Positions 1-6,976 of a stretch of DNA of 19,161 bases are shown here, one piece after another. How positions within the stretch are numbered: position 1 is the first letter of the stretch; each line of letters starts with the position of its first letter. The notes below the pieces were generated by a model. It was not told the origin of the DNA and made no database searches. It was given only the letters and a program-made list of their open reading frames with translations. A program made the position numbers and the translations under genes. This DNA comes from Bacteroidales bacterium UBA6428 (lineage in GTDB: Bacteria > Bacteroidota > Bacteroidia > Bacteroidales > UBA932): assembly GCA_002437305.1 (NCBI GenBank), contig DJOW01000052.1, forward strand, positions 1-19,161. The letters run 5' to 3'.

Positions 1-848
1 AGGACTATGCGAAATTCGATGGATCTCTTTCAGAAAGAGACCATCTCGCCATCCGCAAGACCTTCTCCGGCATGATGAAACTTATCTATCCTGACGGGAA
101 TATGACTGATCAGGAGGCTCGTGAACTTGTAGACTTCGCGGCGGAAGGCCGCAAGCGTGTGAAGGATCAGCTATATGTCATTGACGAGACCTTCAAGGCG
201 GAGCCTGCCAAGTTTGAATATTCTTGGATCAGGAGCGGAGAGATTGTGAAAGTGGAGACATTGGAGAATCTGGAGTGTGACCATAATGCTTGTGTGGGAT
301 TGGATGAGGGTAATGTTGAGGAAGACGGTGCGATGAGGAGTGTGCCACGGAAGAGCGTAGGGAATCTTTTGGCAAAGAGTATACACATACGTGAGAATCA
401 AGGTAATGTGACCTATAAGGATCTCTTTGGGGATTATCTGGGCACGGCCAGGGAGATTTCCGTCACGGATCCGTTTATCCGCCAGCCCTATCAGATAGAC
501 AATCTTGTGGATTTCATACAGATGGTTAAGGACGTGTCCGTGAATGAAACCGTGAAGATACACCTCAGCACCCAGAATGATGACGACGAGAAGGTCGCGG
601 AGGTGATCGACTGCTTCAACGACCTGGCTGACGAACTGCTGCCGATGGGCGTCGAATTCTCCTACGACTTCAAGGCGGATCACGACCGGCTCATCCGCAC
701 AGACACCGGATGGACGATAACTCTCGGGCGAGGGCTTGACATCTATGAAAGGTTCGGCCGTTTCTCCCTAAGCCGGTCGAACCAGGCCTATCGTCGTTGC
801 AAGGACTTCAATGTGTCGATAATCAAGACGGATTCTTGGAAGTTGTGA
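1..848 (+). CDS. BrxL/Lon-like ATPase-protease, C-terminal part, fused to a MIT_C-type domain (5' partial)
   Basis: The reading frame is open from the left edge (first full codon at base 3) and ends at the TGA at 846-848, so only the C-terminus is present. The first ~60 residues, with IRKTFSGMMKLIYPDG and then EGRKRVKDQL, match the end of BrxL/Lon-related proteins of BREX phage-defence loci as I remember them. After a ~50-residue acidic linker, bases ~411-840 encode a second domain with LFGDYLGTAREI, DPFIRQPYQ, HDRLIRTDTGW and LGRGLDIYERFGRFSLS. These are hallmarks of the MIT_C (MITD1 C-terminal, phospholipase D-like fold) domain. No HxK catalytic motif is visible; HDR (bases 681-689) occupies the equivalent stretch, as in non-catalytic MITD1. 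An internal ATG at 72 is not a plausible start because homology continues upstream. The Lon and AAA+ parts, and any partner genes, lie left of the window. A defence role is inferred from family membership only. Confidence 0.75.
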   Translation, partial: DYAKFDGSLSERDHLAIRKTFSGMMKLIYPDGNMTDQEARELVDFAAEGRKRVKDQLYVIDETFKAEPAKFEYSWIRSGEIVKVETLENLECDHNACVGLDEGNVEEDGAMRSVPRKSVGNLLAKSIHIRENQGNVTYKDLFGDYLGTAREISVTDPFIRQPYQIDNLVDFIQMVKDVSVNETVKIHLSTQNDDDEKVAEVIDCFNDLADELLPMGVEFSYDFKADHDRLIRTDTGWTITLGRGLDIYERFGRFSLSRSNQAYRRCKDFNVSIIKTDSWKL

Positions 849-2280
849 CAATCAGGTAGTTGTCTTCGCAGTAAGGAGTCTCTATCCGTGCGCCGAAGAT
901 GTGGGAGTCATCTCCGGACTTTACCTTCAGGCGGGCTCTTAATTCATCGCTGGACATCGGGATGTTCTTCGCGGAGACTTCCGAATGCGGATAACGTTTC
1001 CCGATGTCCTTCATTGACGCTTTGTTGAGCGGAAGCACCTCCTTGACGTAATAGACTTTCCCGAAGTCCTTGAATTGCTTGATCCTTTCTTCAAGTTCTG
1101 TCTCGGACAACGGCTCTCCGATCGTGTACAGATGCGTGAACCTGGCCAGTTTCACAAGTCCGAACCTCTCGCAGAGCGCGTTGAACGCCCCGGCCTTGGT
1201 CAGCGACTTTCCCGGCTCGAAGATTATCCTCGCGAAGGTCGAATCCGGCAGCGTCGCCTTCGCCCCTGCAATCTCTTTGGAGGTGAATGTCAGAGTCTTG
1301 CCGTCCTCACGGCAGGTCATTGAATATCCTCCCTCATGCTCACGGTCCAGCAGAATCAGCAGCTCCTTGCATTCCCCACCGCTTGCCACAACGTGCACCT
1401 CACGTACCCATTGCCCGTTCCAGCCATCTCCGCAGGTGTCTTGCCGGTACGACTCGTAGGTTCTGTCAAGCCTCTCCACCGCCATAGAGATGTCAGCCAT
1501 AGGGGAAAGCTTGAGTAACACGAACCGGCTGATACCGAATAGTTCCGGCAGCATCTTCAGCACATCGGGCGAACAATCCTCAAGCAGAAAAACCTTATTC
1601 CCGGTGGAATTCCGTCTGGCTGGATCAAGGAACATCACATCGGGTCTGAAGTCTCCGGTAATGTCCGTCAGGGAGGCCGCTGTCGCCTCCTGATTCTTTA
1701 TGAATATATTCGTGACTCCCAGCTCCTTGAAGTTATGCCTCGCCACCGCCGCCAGCTCCGGGTTCATCTCATTGTAAAGCACTTCGCCCGCCACCTCGCT
1801 GAAAGCCCAGCAGTCCACTCCCAGTCCGCCTGTCAGGTCGGCGATCTTCCCGGCCTTTCTGGTTCCGGCGGTCACTTCGACAGGCTCAGTGGCCGGATCG
1901 TTTTCGGTCGCTGTTGTTGTGGTCACTTCGGCAGGCTCAGTGACCATTATCTTTTCGGTCGCTGAGCTTGCCGAAGCGCATGAACCAACATATTCATTAA
2001 GGATTCTTTGAACAATCAATGCCTTGTACCGCGCTGTGTCCGAAGAGCTGCACTGCTCCGTGCAAAGCGACGAAGGATAGACCAGCCCCGTGCAAGCCAC
2101 CCATTCCGGCAGTTTCTTCCGAAGCCTCCGTCTCCCCTCGATCGTGTTGACCGCCAGCGACTTCGCATCCAACCCCGCCAGCCCCGGATCCTCCGGCGCC
2201 GGCCATTCCCTCCGGGACATCACCAGCCGCACCGTGTCCGCACCCTCGTTCTCAACTATTAATCTTTCAAAATTGTCCAT
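823..2280 (-). CDS. PG_1098-like class I SAM-dependent methyltransferase with THUMP-like C-terminus
   Basis: A 485-residue predicted methyltransferase of the Bacteroidota PG_1098 type. An N-terminal helical part is followed by the Rossmann SAM site (motif I DLTGGLGVD, residues ~149-157), an acidic SAM-ribose region (YNEMNPEL) and motif IV FLDPARR (~217-223). The C-terminal ~150 residues (from about GKSLTKAGAFNALC to the end) correspond to the ferredoxin-like and THUMP-like domains seen in PG_1098. Those domains suggest an RNA substrate, but the substrate is not known to me. Residues ~101-141 are an unusual low-complexity insert (TEPAEV, TEPVEV) encoded by short repeats and sitting just before motif I. 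The start is the ATG at 2278-2280. The stop lies inside the convergent upstream gene, giving a 26-bp tail-to-tail overlap. It follows the YhcG gene on the same strand after 37 nt, so the two may be co-transcribed. Confidence 0.85.
   Translation of the reverse strand: MDNFERLIVENEGADTVRLVMSRREWPAPEDPGLAGLDAKSLAVNTIEGRRRLRKKLPEWVACTGLVYPSSLCTEQCSSSDTARYKALIVQRILNEYVGSCASASSATEKIMVTEPAEVTTTTATENDPATEPVEVTAGTRKAGKIADLTGGLGVDCWAFSEVAGEVLYNEMNPELAAVARHNFKELGVTNIFIKNQEATAASLTDITGDFRPDVMFLDPARRNSTGNKVFLLEDCSPDVLKMLPELFGISRFVLLKLSPMADISMAVERLDRTYESYRQDTCGDGWNGQWVREVHVVASGGECKELLILLDREHEGGYSMTCREDGKTLTFTSKEIAGAKATLPDSTFARIIFEPGKSLTKAGAFNALCERFGLVKLARFTHLYTIGEPLSETELEERIKQFKDFGKVYYVKEVLPLNKASMKDIGKRYPHSEVSAKNIPMSSDELRARLKVKSGDDSHIFGARIETPYCEDNYLIVTTSKNPS
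1870..1977. repeat. REP-like CTTCG(A/G)CAGGCTCAG repeats inside the methyltransferase frame
   Basis: Three copies of a short element lie within the gene. Two are direct copies 51 nt apart (44-nt units at 1870-1913 and 1921-1964, about 8 mismatches), each opening with GGTCACTTCG and ending in TTTTCGGTCGCTG. A third core copy is inverted at 1961-1977 (GCTGAGCTTGCCGAAGC). Copy 2 has perfect 6-bp terminal inverted repeats (1921-1926 and 1940-1945). Copies 2 and 3 can form a 15-bp hairpin with one mismatch (1926-1940 with 1962-1976). All spacings keep the frame, so the element is translated. Similar CTTCGACAGGCTCAG sequences are, from memory, dispersed repeats in many bacterial genomes. Confidence 0.85.
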
Positions 2281-2317
2281 ATTCTGTTATTTTGGAAAAA
2301 AACAGTCGGAGTTTCTC

Positions 2318-3445
2318 TTACAAGAGTTTCTTCATCTCCTCCTCGTCCGGCAGAACTTCTCTCAGTTGTTCTTGACTTGGCTTGTAGGTAGCAACGCCCA
2401 TCGGCTTGGTGTAATCCTGAAGAACATATTCGACATAAGCGCGGTCAGCATCCTTGCATAGGACGATTCCGACGGACGGGTTTTCACCTTCAATACGTTC
2501 CTCATCATCGAGGACTCGGAGATAGGCTGCAAGTTGGCCGAGGTATGCTGGCTTGAAAGAGCCTTTCTTGAGTTCAATGACAACCAGCGACCTCAAGACC
2601 CGATTAAAGAATAGAAGGTCCACCCAATGGTCGTGTCCAAGCTTGTCGTAATGAACCTGATTACCAAGATATGAGAATCCGCGCCCGAAAGTCATAATAA
2701 AGTTCTTGATATTGTGGACTATCTCGTTCTCTACCACGCGTTCGTCAATGTCCTCATCCCTTTCGCCCAACTGTTCGACATTGATGTAGTCCAGCAAATA
2801 TTCGTCTTTGAACATTTGTATTGCCTGAAATGCTCGCTTATAGTCTGGAATGGTCACTCCGAAGTTATTCGGCATTTTGCCTTGATTATGGTAGGCGTCC
2901 TCGGAGATTTTTCTCTCAAGAGCATCAACGGACAGGCTGAGATCAGCGCAAAGTTGGATGTAAAACTTTCGCTCGTCCATTGATTTTACTTTTGACAAAA
3001 TCAGAACATGGTGTGAAAAACCGATGCTGAAAAAGGCCACAACGGGAATATCTCCCAAGAGCAAAGGTATCATACCAGAACCAGTCTTTTTTTTGGCAGA
3101 CGTATCTGCCAACTCTTCCCTAGAATGTAATTTGGCAGACGCATCTGCCAAATTAGTGTCGAAGCATCTCCACTCCTCGTAGAAAAGCCTCATATTGCGA
3201 AGGTTTCGAGGAGAGAACCCCTTAAGTCCAGGCATTTCAATACTGAGTTGACGGCTTATTGTCGATATCGCATCCTTTCCCCAAAAACCTTCACGACTGT
3301 TTTGGGATATGTATCTTCCGATGCCATAATACAAAGCCAGTTGCTCCTGGTTCACACCTTTCAAAGCTTTCGCTTGGCTTTGTAAAATAGCGGTTTTTAT
3401 CTGCTTGACAGCCTCATTATATTGTGTGGAGAGTTTCTCTTTCAT
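2318..3445 (-). CDS. YhcG-family (DUF1016) PD-(D/E)XK nuclease domain protein
   Basis: A 375-residue protein of the YhcG/DUF1016 family. The N-terminal DUF1016_N region (residues ~1-150) contains YYGIGRYIS and FSPRNLRNMRLFYEEW. The C-terminal nuclease fold (~195-345) contains FMTFGRGFSYLG-type strands, D276 in WVDLLFFN, the E291-L-K293 triad VVIELKKGSF and Q304 in LGQLAAYL, which is a complete-looking PD-(D/E)XK active site. Family members often sit near restriction-modification or other accessory genes; their targets are not settled. Residues ~98-118 (LADASAK and LADTSAK) come from two palindromic repeats. I chose the ATG at 3443-3445: an upstream TTG at 3469 extends the frame by 8 codons but lies almost at the predicted transcription start. 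It is probably co-oriented with, and may be co-transcribed with, the methyltransferase gene. Confidence 0.85.
   Translation of the reverse strand: MKEKLSTQYNEAVKQIKTAILQSQAKALKGVNQEQLALYYGIGRYISQNSREGFWGKDAISTISRQLSIEMPGLKGFSPRNLRNMRLFYEEWRCFDTNLADASAKLHSREELADTSAKKKTGSGMIPLLLGDIPVVAFFSIGFSHHVLILSKVKSMDERKFYIQLCADLSLSVDALERKISEDAYHNQGKMPNNFGVTIPDYKRAFQAIQMFKDEYLLDYINVEQLGERDEDIDERVVENEIVHNIKNFIMTFGRGFSYLGNQVHYDKLGHDHWVDLLFFNRVLRSLVVIELKKGSFKPAYLGQLAAYLRVLDDEERIEGENPSVGIVLCKDADRAYVEYVLQDYTKPMGVATYKPSQEQLREVLPDEEEMKKLL
3093..3151. repeat. Two 20-bp palindromes inside the YhcG gene
   Basis: TTGGCAGACGTATCTGCCAA (3093-3112) and TTGGCAGACGCATCTGCCAA (3132-3151) differ by one base and are 39 nt (13 codons) apart. 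Each has 8-bp arms around a 4-nt centre. Both are read in frame on the minus strand as LAD(A/T)SAK. They fall in a linker between the N-terminal domain and the nuclease half. Confidence 0.9.
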
Positions 3446-3460
3446 ACGTACTAATATTAT

Positions 3461-3510
3461 ATTCGTCAACTACAGATAGCAAAGATACACATTTTCAACA
3501 TTCCCCAAGC
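3461..3510 (-). promoter_or_regulatory. Bacteroidota-type promoter for the YhcG gene
   Basis: On the minus strand TATCTTTG (rc of 3480-3487) matches the -7 consensus TAnnTTTG. A CTTG lies 18 nt upstream as a partial -33 box. Transcription would start near 3474 and give a leader of about 30 nt to the ATG at 3445, which argues against the upstream TTG start. Confidence 0.55.
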
Positions 3511-3558
3511 GTCATCGATGAGTTTCACGGCATTGGTCTTCTCCGTATAGATTCCTGA

Positions 3559-3804
3559 ATATCACATGTATTAGGTTGCGCTTTTAACCAATTTGCTTGC
3601 CTTGATGCAAGCAATTGCATAGCATTAGAGCGCCGGTATTGTTCTTCTAATCAATTGGTGTATCTTTATGTGAACTATAACTTGAAGTTATGGGTATTGA
3701 ACTGCACGCAAAACCCAAACCTGACAGAACATTGGTTGAAAGAGGGACAGACTATCAACAAATTCACTTATGATACATCCGTGGCGGAGGTTAAGTACAA
3801 ATGA
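3559..3804 (+). pseudogene. 3' remnant of a Bacteroidota leucine-rich-repeat surface protein gene
   Basis: The frame is open from just after a TGA (3556-3558) to the stop TGA at 3802-3804 but has no start codon, so it is 81 codons of a C-terminus. It contains recognisable leucine-rich-repeat spacing (LDASNCIALERRYCSSNQL, then LKLWVLNCTQNPNL), then WLKEGQTI and the ending TYDTSVAEVKYK. This matches the CSxNxLxxLxxxxNxxL repeats and terminal capping segment of large secreted Bacteroidota LRR proteins. Several consensus positions are degraded (for example LERRYC where LExLYC is usual, LVYLYVNY where LTSLDVSN is usual). The upstream part of the gene is gone. A terminator hairpin follows at 3857, where a real gene end would have one. 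I read this as a decayed fragment of a lost gene. Confidence 0.65.
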
Positions 3805-3856
3805 TATGGAGGGGTTAATCACGTGAGTGCGATATAGGTGTTGCGATTGGGACTGA

Positions 3857-3884
3857 CAGCAGGGCCAAGTGGCTCTGCTGTTTT
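3857..3884 (+). terminator. Rho-independent terminator behind the LRR remnant
   Basis: A 10-bp stem CAGCAGGGCC / GGCTCTGCTG (one G-T wobble) with loop AAGT is followed directly by TTTT. It lies 52 nt after the stop of the LRR fragment. Confidence 0.7.
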
Positions 3885-3905
3885 GATTGTTGAGGTACAT
3901 TTTTG

Positions 3906-4046
3906 CAAACCACGGGCACGGGAGAGTGGCTCTGGGATTGCTGAGTGGCCATAGTGTGTGGCTGACCCCCATATTCAGAGGTATGGTCAGCCACAGTGAT
4001 TGCTGGTTGAATGCTGTGGGTGGCGTTTCAGCGTGTCCGTGGTTTG
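3906..4046. repeat. Nested imperfect inverted repeat (141 nt) in gene-free DNA
   Basis: Outer arms CAAACCACGGGCACG (3906-3920) and CGTGTCCGTGGTTTG (4032-4046) are inverted with one mismatch in 15. Inner arms TGTGGCTGACC (3957-3967) and GGTCAGCCACA (3985-3995) are perfect 11-bp inverted repeats around a 17-nt loop. The geometry resembles a miniature inverted-repeat element or a structured RNA. Open frames on both strands here have no recognisable protein content. A small hairpin GGTATT/AATACC follows at 4056-4077. Nothing else is recognisable between it and the promoter of the next gene. Confidence 0.75.
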
Positions 4047-4117
4047 TGAAAGGCTGGTATTCTCTGCTGAAAATACCCAAACCTTTTGTGGCAGGTGTAA
4101 GATTGTTGTGTCGTGCA

Positions 4118-4148
4118 TTCGGGAAGCCGAATTATTTGAGTAAATTTG
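4118..4148 (+). promoter_or_regulatory. Bacteroidota-type promoter for the phosphohexomutase gene
   Basis: TAAATTTG (4141-4148) matches the -7 box TAnnTTTG; TTCG (4118-4121), 19 nt upstream, is a near match to the -33 TTTG. The predicted start near 4153 gives a leader of about 70 nt. Confidence 0.6.
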
Positions 4149-4223
4149 TACGTTGTATGGTTCGTTGATTGGACGTACTGTATGGCAATGAAGATACAAA
4201 GGAAATATAATAACGAGAATATT

Positions 4224-5888
4224 ATGGCACAGGATTACAACGAGAACGCCAGGAAATGGCTGGAAGGGGATTTCGATCAGGAGACAAAGATGAAGGTGCT
4301 TGAGCTGCGGAACAATGATCCGGCTGGGTTTGAGGACGCTTTCTACAAGACTTTGGAGTTCGGCACCGGTGGCCTTCGGGGCATCATGGGGGTCGGAACC
4401 AACAGGATGAACAAATATACCGTCGGGATGGCCACCCAGGGGCTGGCCAACTATATTCTAAAAAAGGTTTCTGGGGATGACATCCGCGTCTGCATTTCCT
4501 ACGACAGCCGCAACAACTCGAAGCAGTTCGCGAAGATCACCGCTGACATATTCAGCGCCAACGGATTGCATGTGTTCATCTTCGACAACCTCCGCCCTAC
4601 TCCGGAACTGAGCTATTCCATCCGCAAGATGGGTGCCGTGGCCGGAGTGATGGTGACCGCCTCGCACAATCCTAAGGAATATAACGGGTACAAGGTCTAT
4701 TGGTCAGACGGGGCGCAGATCGTCCCGCCGGTGGATCAGGAGATCATCGATGAGGTCAACAAGATCACCGACCCTTCCCAGGTGATGTTCGAGAAGAAGG
4801 AGCATTGCGGAGAGGTCGAGCTGATGGGCAAGGATATGGACGATGCTTACATTTCGGACATCCTTTCGTTGACTCTAAGCCCTGAGGCCCGCGAGAAGCA
4901 CAAGGACTTGAAGATTGTCTACACTCCTCTTCACGGGGCCGGGGTACGCATCGTTCCGGAAGCCCTGAAACGCCTTGGCTTCGAGAACATCATTCATGTG
5001 CCTGAGCAGGATGTAAGCGACGGGAACTTCCCGACCGTCGTTTCCCCGAACCCGGAGGAGCCTGCCGCGATGAAGATGGCTCTTGAGATGGCCGACAAGA
5101 AGGGCGCGGACATCGTGATGGCCTCCGATCCGGACGCCGACCGACTTGGAATCGCTGTCCGTGACAACGATGGCAAGCTTGTCCGGTTCAACGGCAACCA
5201 GACAGGCTCCATGCTGACATATTACATCCTTACGCGTTGGAAGGAGCTCGGCAAGCTGGATTCCACCAAGTACATCGCCAAGACGATTGTCACGACCGAG
5301 CTTATCGCCGAGATAGGCCGCAGTTTCGGGGTGAAGTGCTACGATGTGCTGACCGGATTCAAGTACATCGAGGAGGTTGTGCGCGAGAACGAGGGCAAGG
5401 GCGAGTTCATCTGCGGCGGAGAGGAGAGCTACGGCTTCAATGTCGGCGAGTTCGTGCGCGACAAGGACGCTCCTGTGGCATGCATCATGGTCGCCGAGTG
5501 CGCCGCATGGGCCGCAGAGCAGGGACTGACCCTCTACCAGCTGCTCCAGAGAATCTATTCTGAATATGGCTACCGCAAGGAGTCGCTTGTCTCTCTGGTC
5601 CGCAAGGGCATCAGCGGCGCGGAGGAGATCCAGAAGATCATGGCCGACCTTAGGCAGAACCCTCCGACCGAGATAGTCGGCTCGAAGGTCGTCAAGGTCA
5701 TCGACTACAACGAGCCGGAGAAGACCGGACTTCAGAGGTCGAACGTCCTCCAGTTCTTCAACGAGGCCGGTGACATCGTCTCCGTCCGCCCTTCCGGCAC
5801 CGAGCCGAAGATCAAGTTCTATTTCGGAGCCAAGGGTCCTGACGCTGACGCAAAGCTTAAGGCTCTTGAGGCCCAGTTCATTAAGTAG
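4224..5888 (+). CDS. Phosphoglucomutase/phosphomannomutase family enzyme (phospho-sugar mutase)
   Basis: A 554-residue alpha-D-phosphohexomutase that interconverts hexose 1- and 6-phosphates in the cytoplasm. It is a cytosolic enzyme linking glycolysis to nucleotide-sugar and polysaccharide synthesis. All four active-site loops are visible: the phosphoserine loop TASHNP (Ser147), the Mg-binding loop DPDADR (302-307), the sugar-binding loop GGEES (398-402) and the phosphate-binding loop RPSGTEPK (522-529). The N-terminal GTGGLRGIMG (47-56) is also typical. Length fits the long PGM/PMM subfamily (~550-580). I chose the ATG at 4224 (MAQDYNEN): an upstream TTG at 4146 overlaps the -7 promoter box and the intervening 26 codons do not look like this family. 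Substrate preference between glucose and mannose cannot be told from sequence. Confidence 0.92.
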   Translation: MAQDYNENARKWLEGDFDQETKMKVLELRNNDPAGFEDAFYKTLEFGTGGLRGIMGVGTNRMNKYTVGMATQGLANYILKKVSGDDIRVCISYDSRNNSKQFAKITADIFSANGLHVFIFDNLRPTPELSYSIRKMGAVAGVMVTASHNPKEYNGYKVYWSDGAQIVPPVDQEIIDEVNKITDPSQVMFEKKEHCGEVELMGKDMDDAYISDILSLTLSPEAREKHKDLKIVYTPLHGAGVRIVPEALKRLGFENIIHVPEQDVSDGNFPTVVSPNPEEPAAMKMALEMADKKGADIVMASDPDADRLGIAVRDNDGKLVRFNGNQTGSMLTYYILTRWKELGKLDSTKYIAKTIVTTELIAEIGRSFGVKCYDVLTGFKYIEEVVRENEGKGEFICGGEESYGFNVGEFVRDKDAPVACIMVAECAAWAAEQGLTLYQLLQRIYSEYGYRKESLVSLVRKGISGAEEIQKIMADLRQNPPTEIVGSKVVKVIDYNEPEKTGLQRSNVLQFFNEAGDIVSVRPSGTEPKIKFYFGAKGPDADAKLKALEAQFIK

Positions 5889-5901
5889 CGCGTTTTCATA
5901 A

Positions 5902-5930
5902 GGCTGGTCAGACCGCCAATCTGACCAGCC
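5902..5930 (+). terminator. Hairpin behind the phosphohexomutase gene, probable terminator without T-tract
   Basis: A perfect 11-bp stem GGCTGGTCAGA / TCTGACCAGCC with a 7-nt loop starts 13 nt after the stop codon. No T run follows, so termination is likely but not certain; it could equally be an mRNA-stabilising 3' structure. Confidence 0.55.
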
Positions 5931-5933
5931 GGC

Positions 5934-6031
5934 CCGCAGGACTTTCCGGAGCGTGCGTGAGACCGAGAAGCCTTCCAGCCACTTGTCCATGATGAACCAT
6001 CCGCAGGACTTTCCGGAGCGTGCGTGAGACC
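5934..6031. repeat. Perfect 31-bp direct repeat with a 36-bp spacer
   Basis: The 31-nt sequence that starts CCGCAGGACTTTCCGGAG occurs at 5934-5964 and again, without mismatch, at 6001-6031. The identity ends sharply on both sides. No third copy exists at the same period in either direction, and no gene runs through it. The rest of this spacer, up to the next gene at 6179, shows only AT-rich promoter-like DNA (TTTG at 6110, GATGTTTG at 6129). Confidence 0.9.
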
Positions 6032-6178
6032 CATCCCCGAATGCTGTCTGGCGTTCTGAGAGGCTTGCGTTGTACCTTTTGCCTCAAGTAAAGCGGTGGT
6101 GTCTAAAAGTTTGATTATTAAATAAATAGATGTTTGCCTATGGGTGGAATGAACCGTAGGCGATAGTGTAAGGTCCTT

Positions 6179-6952
6179 ATGTTCAAAGACTTGTCCTCCA
6201 CTGACTTTTTAACCATACGAGGCGCTGTGCCATCGGATGGGGAGTTTATCGCACGAAACGTACTTGCGGCTATGGGTTATGATGTTTTTACCGGTGGACA
6301 GGCCGATCCAAAGATAGAGATCGGCTCCTCATCCATGAATGTTAATGAGGCCGAGGTGGCTTTCGGTGAGGTGTGCGCCAGACCTGACACATTATATTCC
6401 TACACCAGGACGAGGGTCGCGTGCGTTGACGGCAGGCCGGTGGGGTCGCTGACGGCATACTCTGGAGACGACTATCTGCCGCTGCGGGATCTGACATGGG
6501 GGAGGCTGAACTCCATCTTCGATGGTCCAGCCTTGCCAGAGGAAGGTTCCCCGGATGTTCTGCAGGAAACCGGTATGGAGGCTATTGATGTGGCTGATGG
6601 TTTGAGGGCGCGATCCTACAGCGATCAACTTTCCAAGGGGGAGTCCTCCGGCACTCTTTCAATGGAGCCGGAATGTCTGCCCGGTGAATTTTATCTCGAC
6701 AGCATGGCGATCCTTCCGGAATTCCGGGGGAGGGTTTATGAGTATGCCGGTTCGACCGACCGCATTGGCCATCTGCTGATGCTGGACGGCATCGAGGAAG
6801 GCCGCAGGAAAGGCTTTTCCCGCATAAGCCTTATCGTTGACAAGGCCAAGCCCCGCCTCAAAACCTACTATTCAGCCCTCGGCTTTCGCCCCGATGGTGA
6901 AATCCTCTTTTTCGGTCACCTTTACGGCCGGATGGTCAAGGAGTTGGATTAG
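6179..6952 (+). CDS. GNAT-family N-acetyltransferase
   Basis: A 257-residue predicted acetyl-CoA-dependent acyltransferase. The N-terminal IRGAVPSDGEFIARNVLAAM is the usual first strand and helix of GNAT proteins. The core lies at residues ~180-257: the strand LDSMAILPEFRGR, a helix-dipole region GHLLMLDGIEEGRRKGFSRISLIVD, and the C-terminal LKTYYSALGFRPDGEI (motif B) with the conserved Tyr and GF. The acetyl-CoA loop is poorly conserved: RGRVYEYAGSTDRIG replaces the usual R/QxxGxG/A pyrophosphate loop, so cofactor binding may be atypical. A middle segment (~120-165) has no match I recognise. It is a single gene between repeat-bearing spacers; substrate unknown. Confidence 0.75.
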   Translation: MFKDLSSTDFLTIRGAVPSDGEFIARNVLAAMGYDVFTGGQADPKIEIGSSSMNVNEAEVAFGEVCARPDTLYSYTRTRVACVDGRPVGSLTAYSGDDYLPLRDLTWGRLNSIFDGPALPEEGSPDVLQETGMEAIDVADGLRARSYSDQLSKGESSGTLSMEPECLPGEFYLDSMAILPEFRGRVYEYAGSTDRIGHLLMLDGIEEGRRKGFSRISLIVDKAKPRLKTYYSALGFRPDGEILFFGHLYGRMVKELD

Positions 6953-6976
6953 TTTTGTTCCGGAAGGGCTTGTCCG

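Noticed and set aside
3688..4199. Open frames of 70-130 codons on both strands
   Set aside because: They run through the LRR remnant, its terminator and the inverted repeat, and have no protein-like domain; the symmetry of the repeat explains the frames.
4875..5990. A 371-codon open frame on the minus strand
   Set aside because: It lies antisense to the phosphohexomutase gene, whose active-site motifs are all intact; the Leu/Val/Asp/Arg-rich translation is typical of an antisense shadow.
5934..6031. A CRISPR array made of the 31-bp repeats
   Set aside because: Only two repeats, no third copy at the period, no leader and no cas gene in the window; listed as a direct repeat instead.
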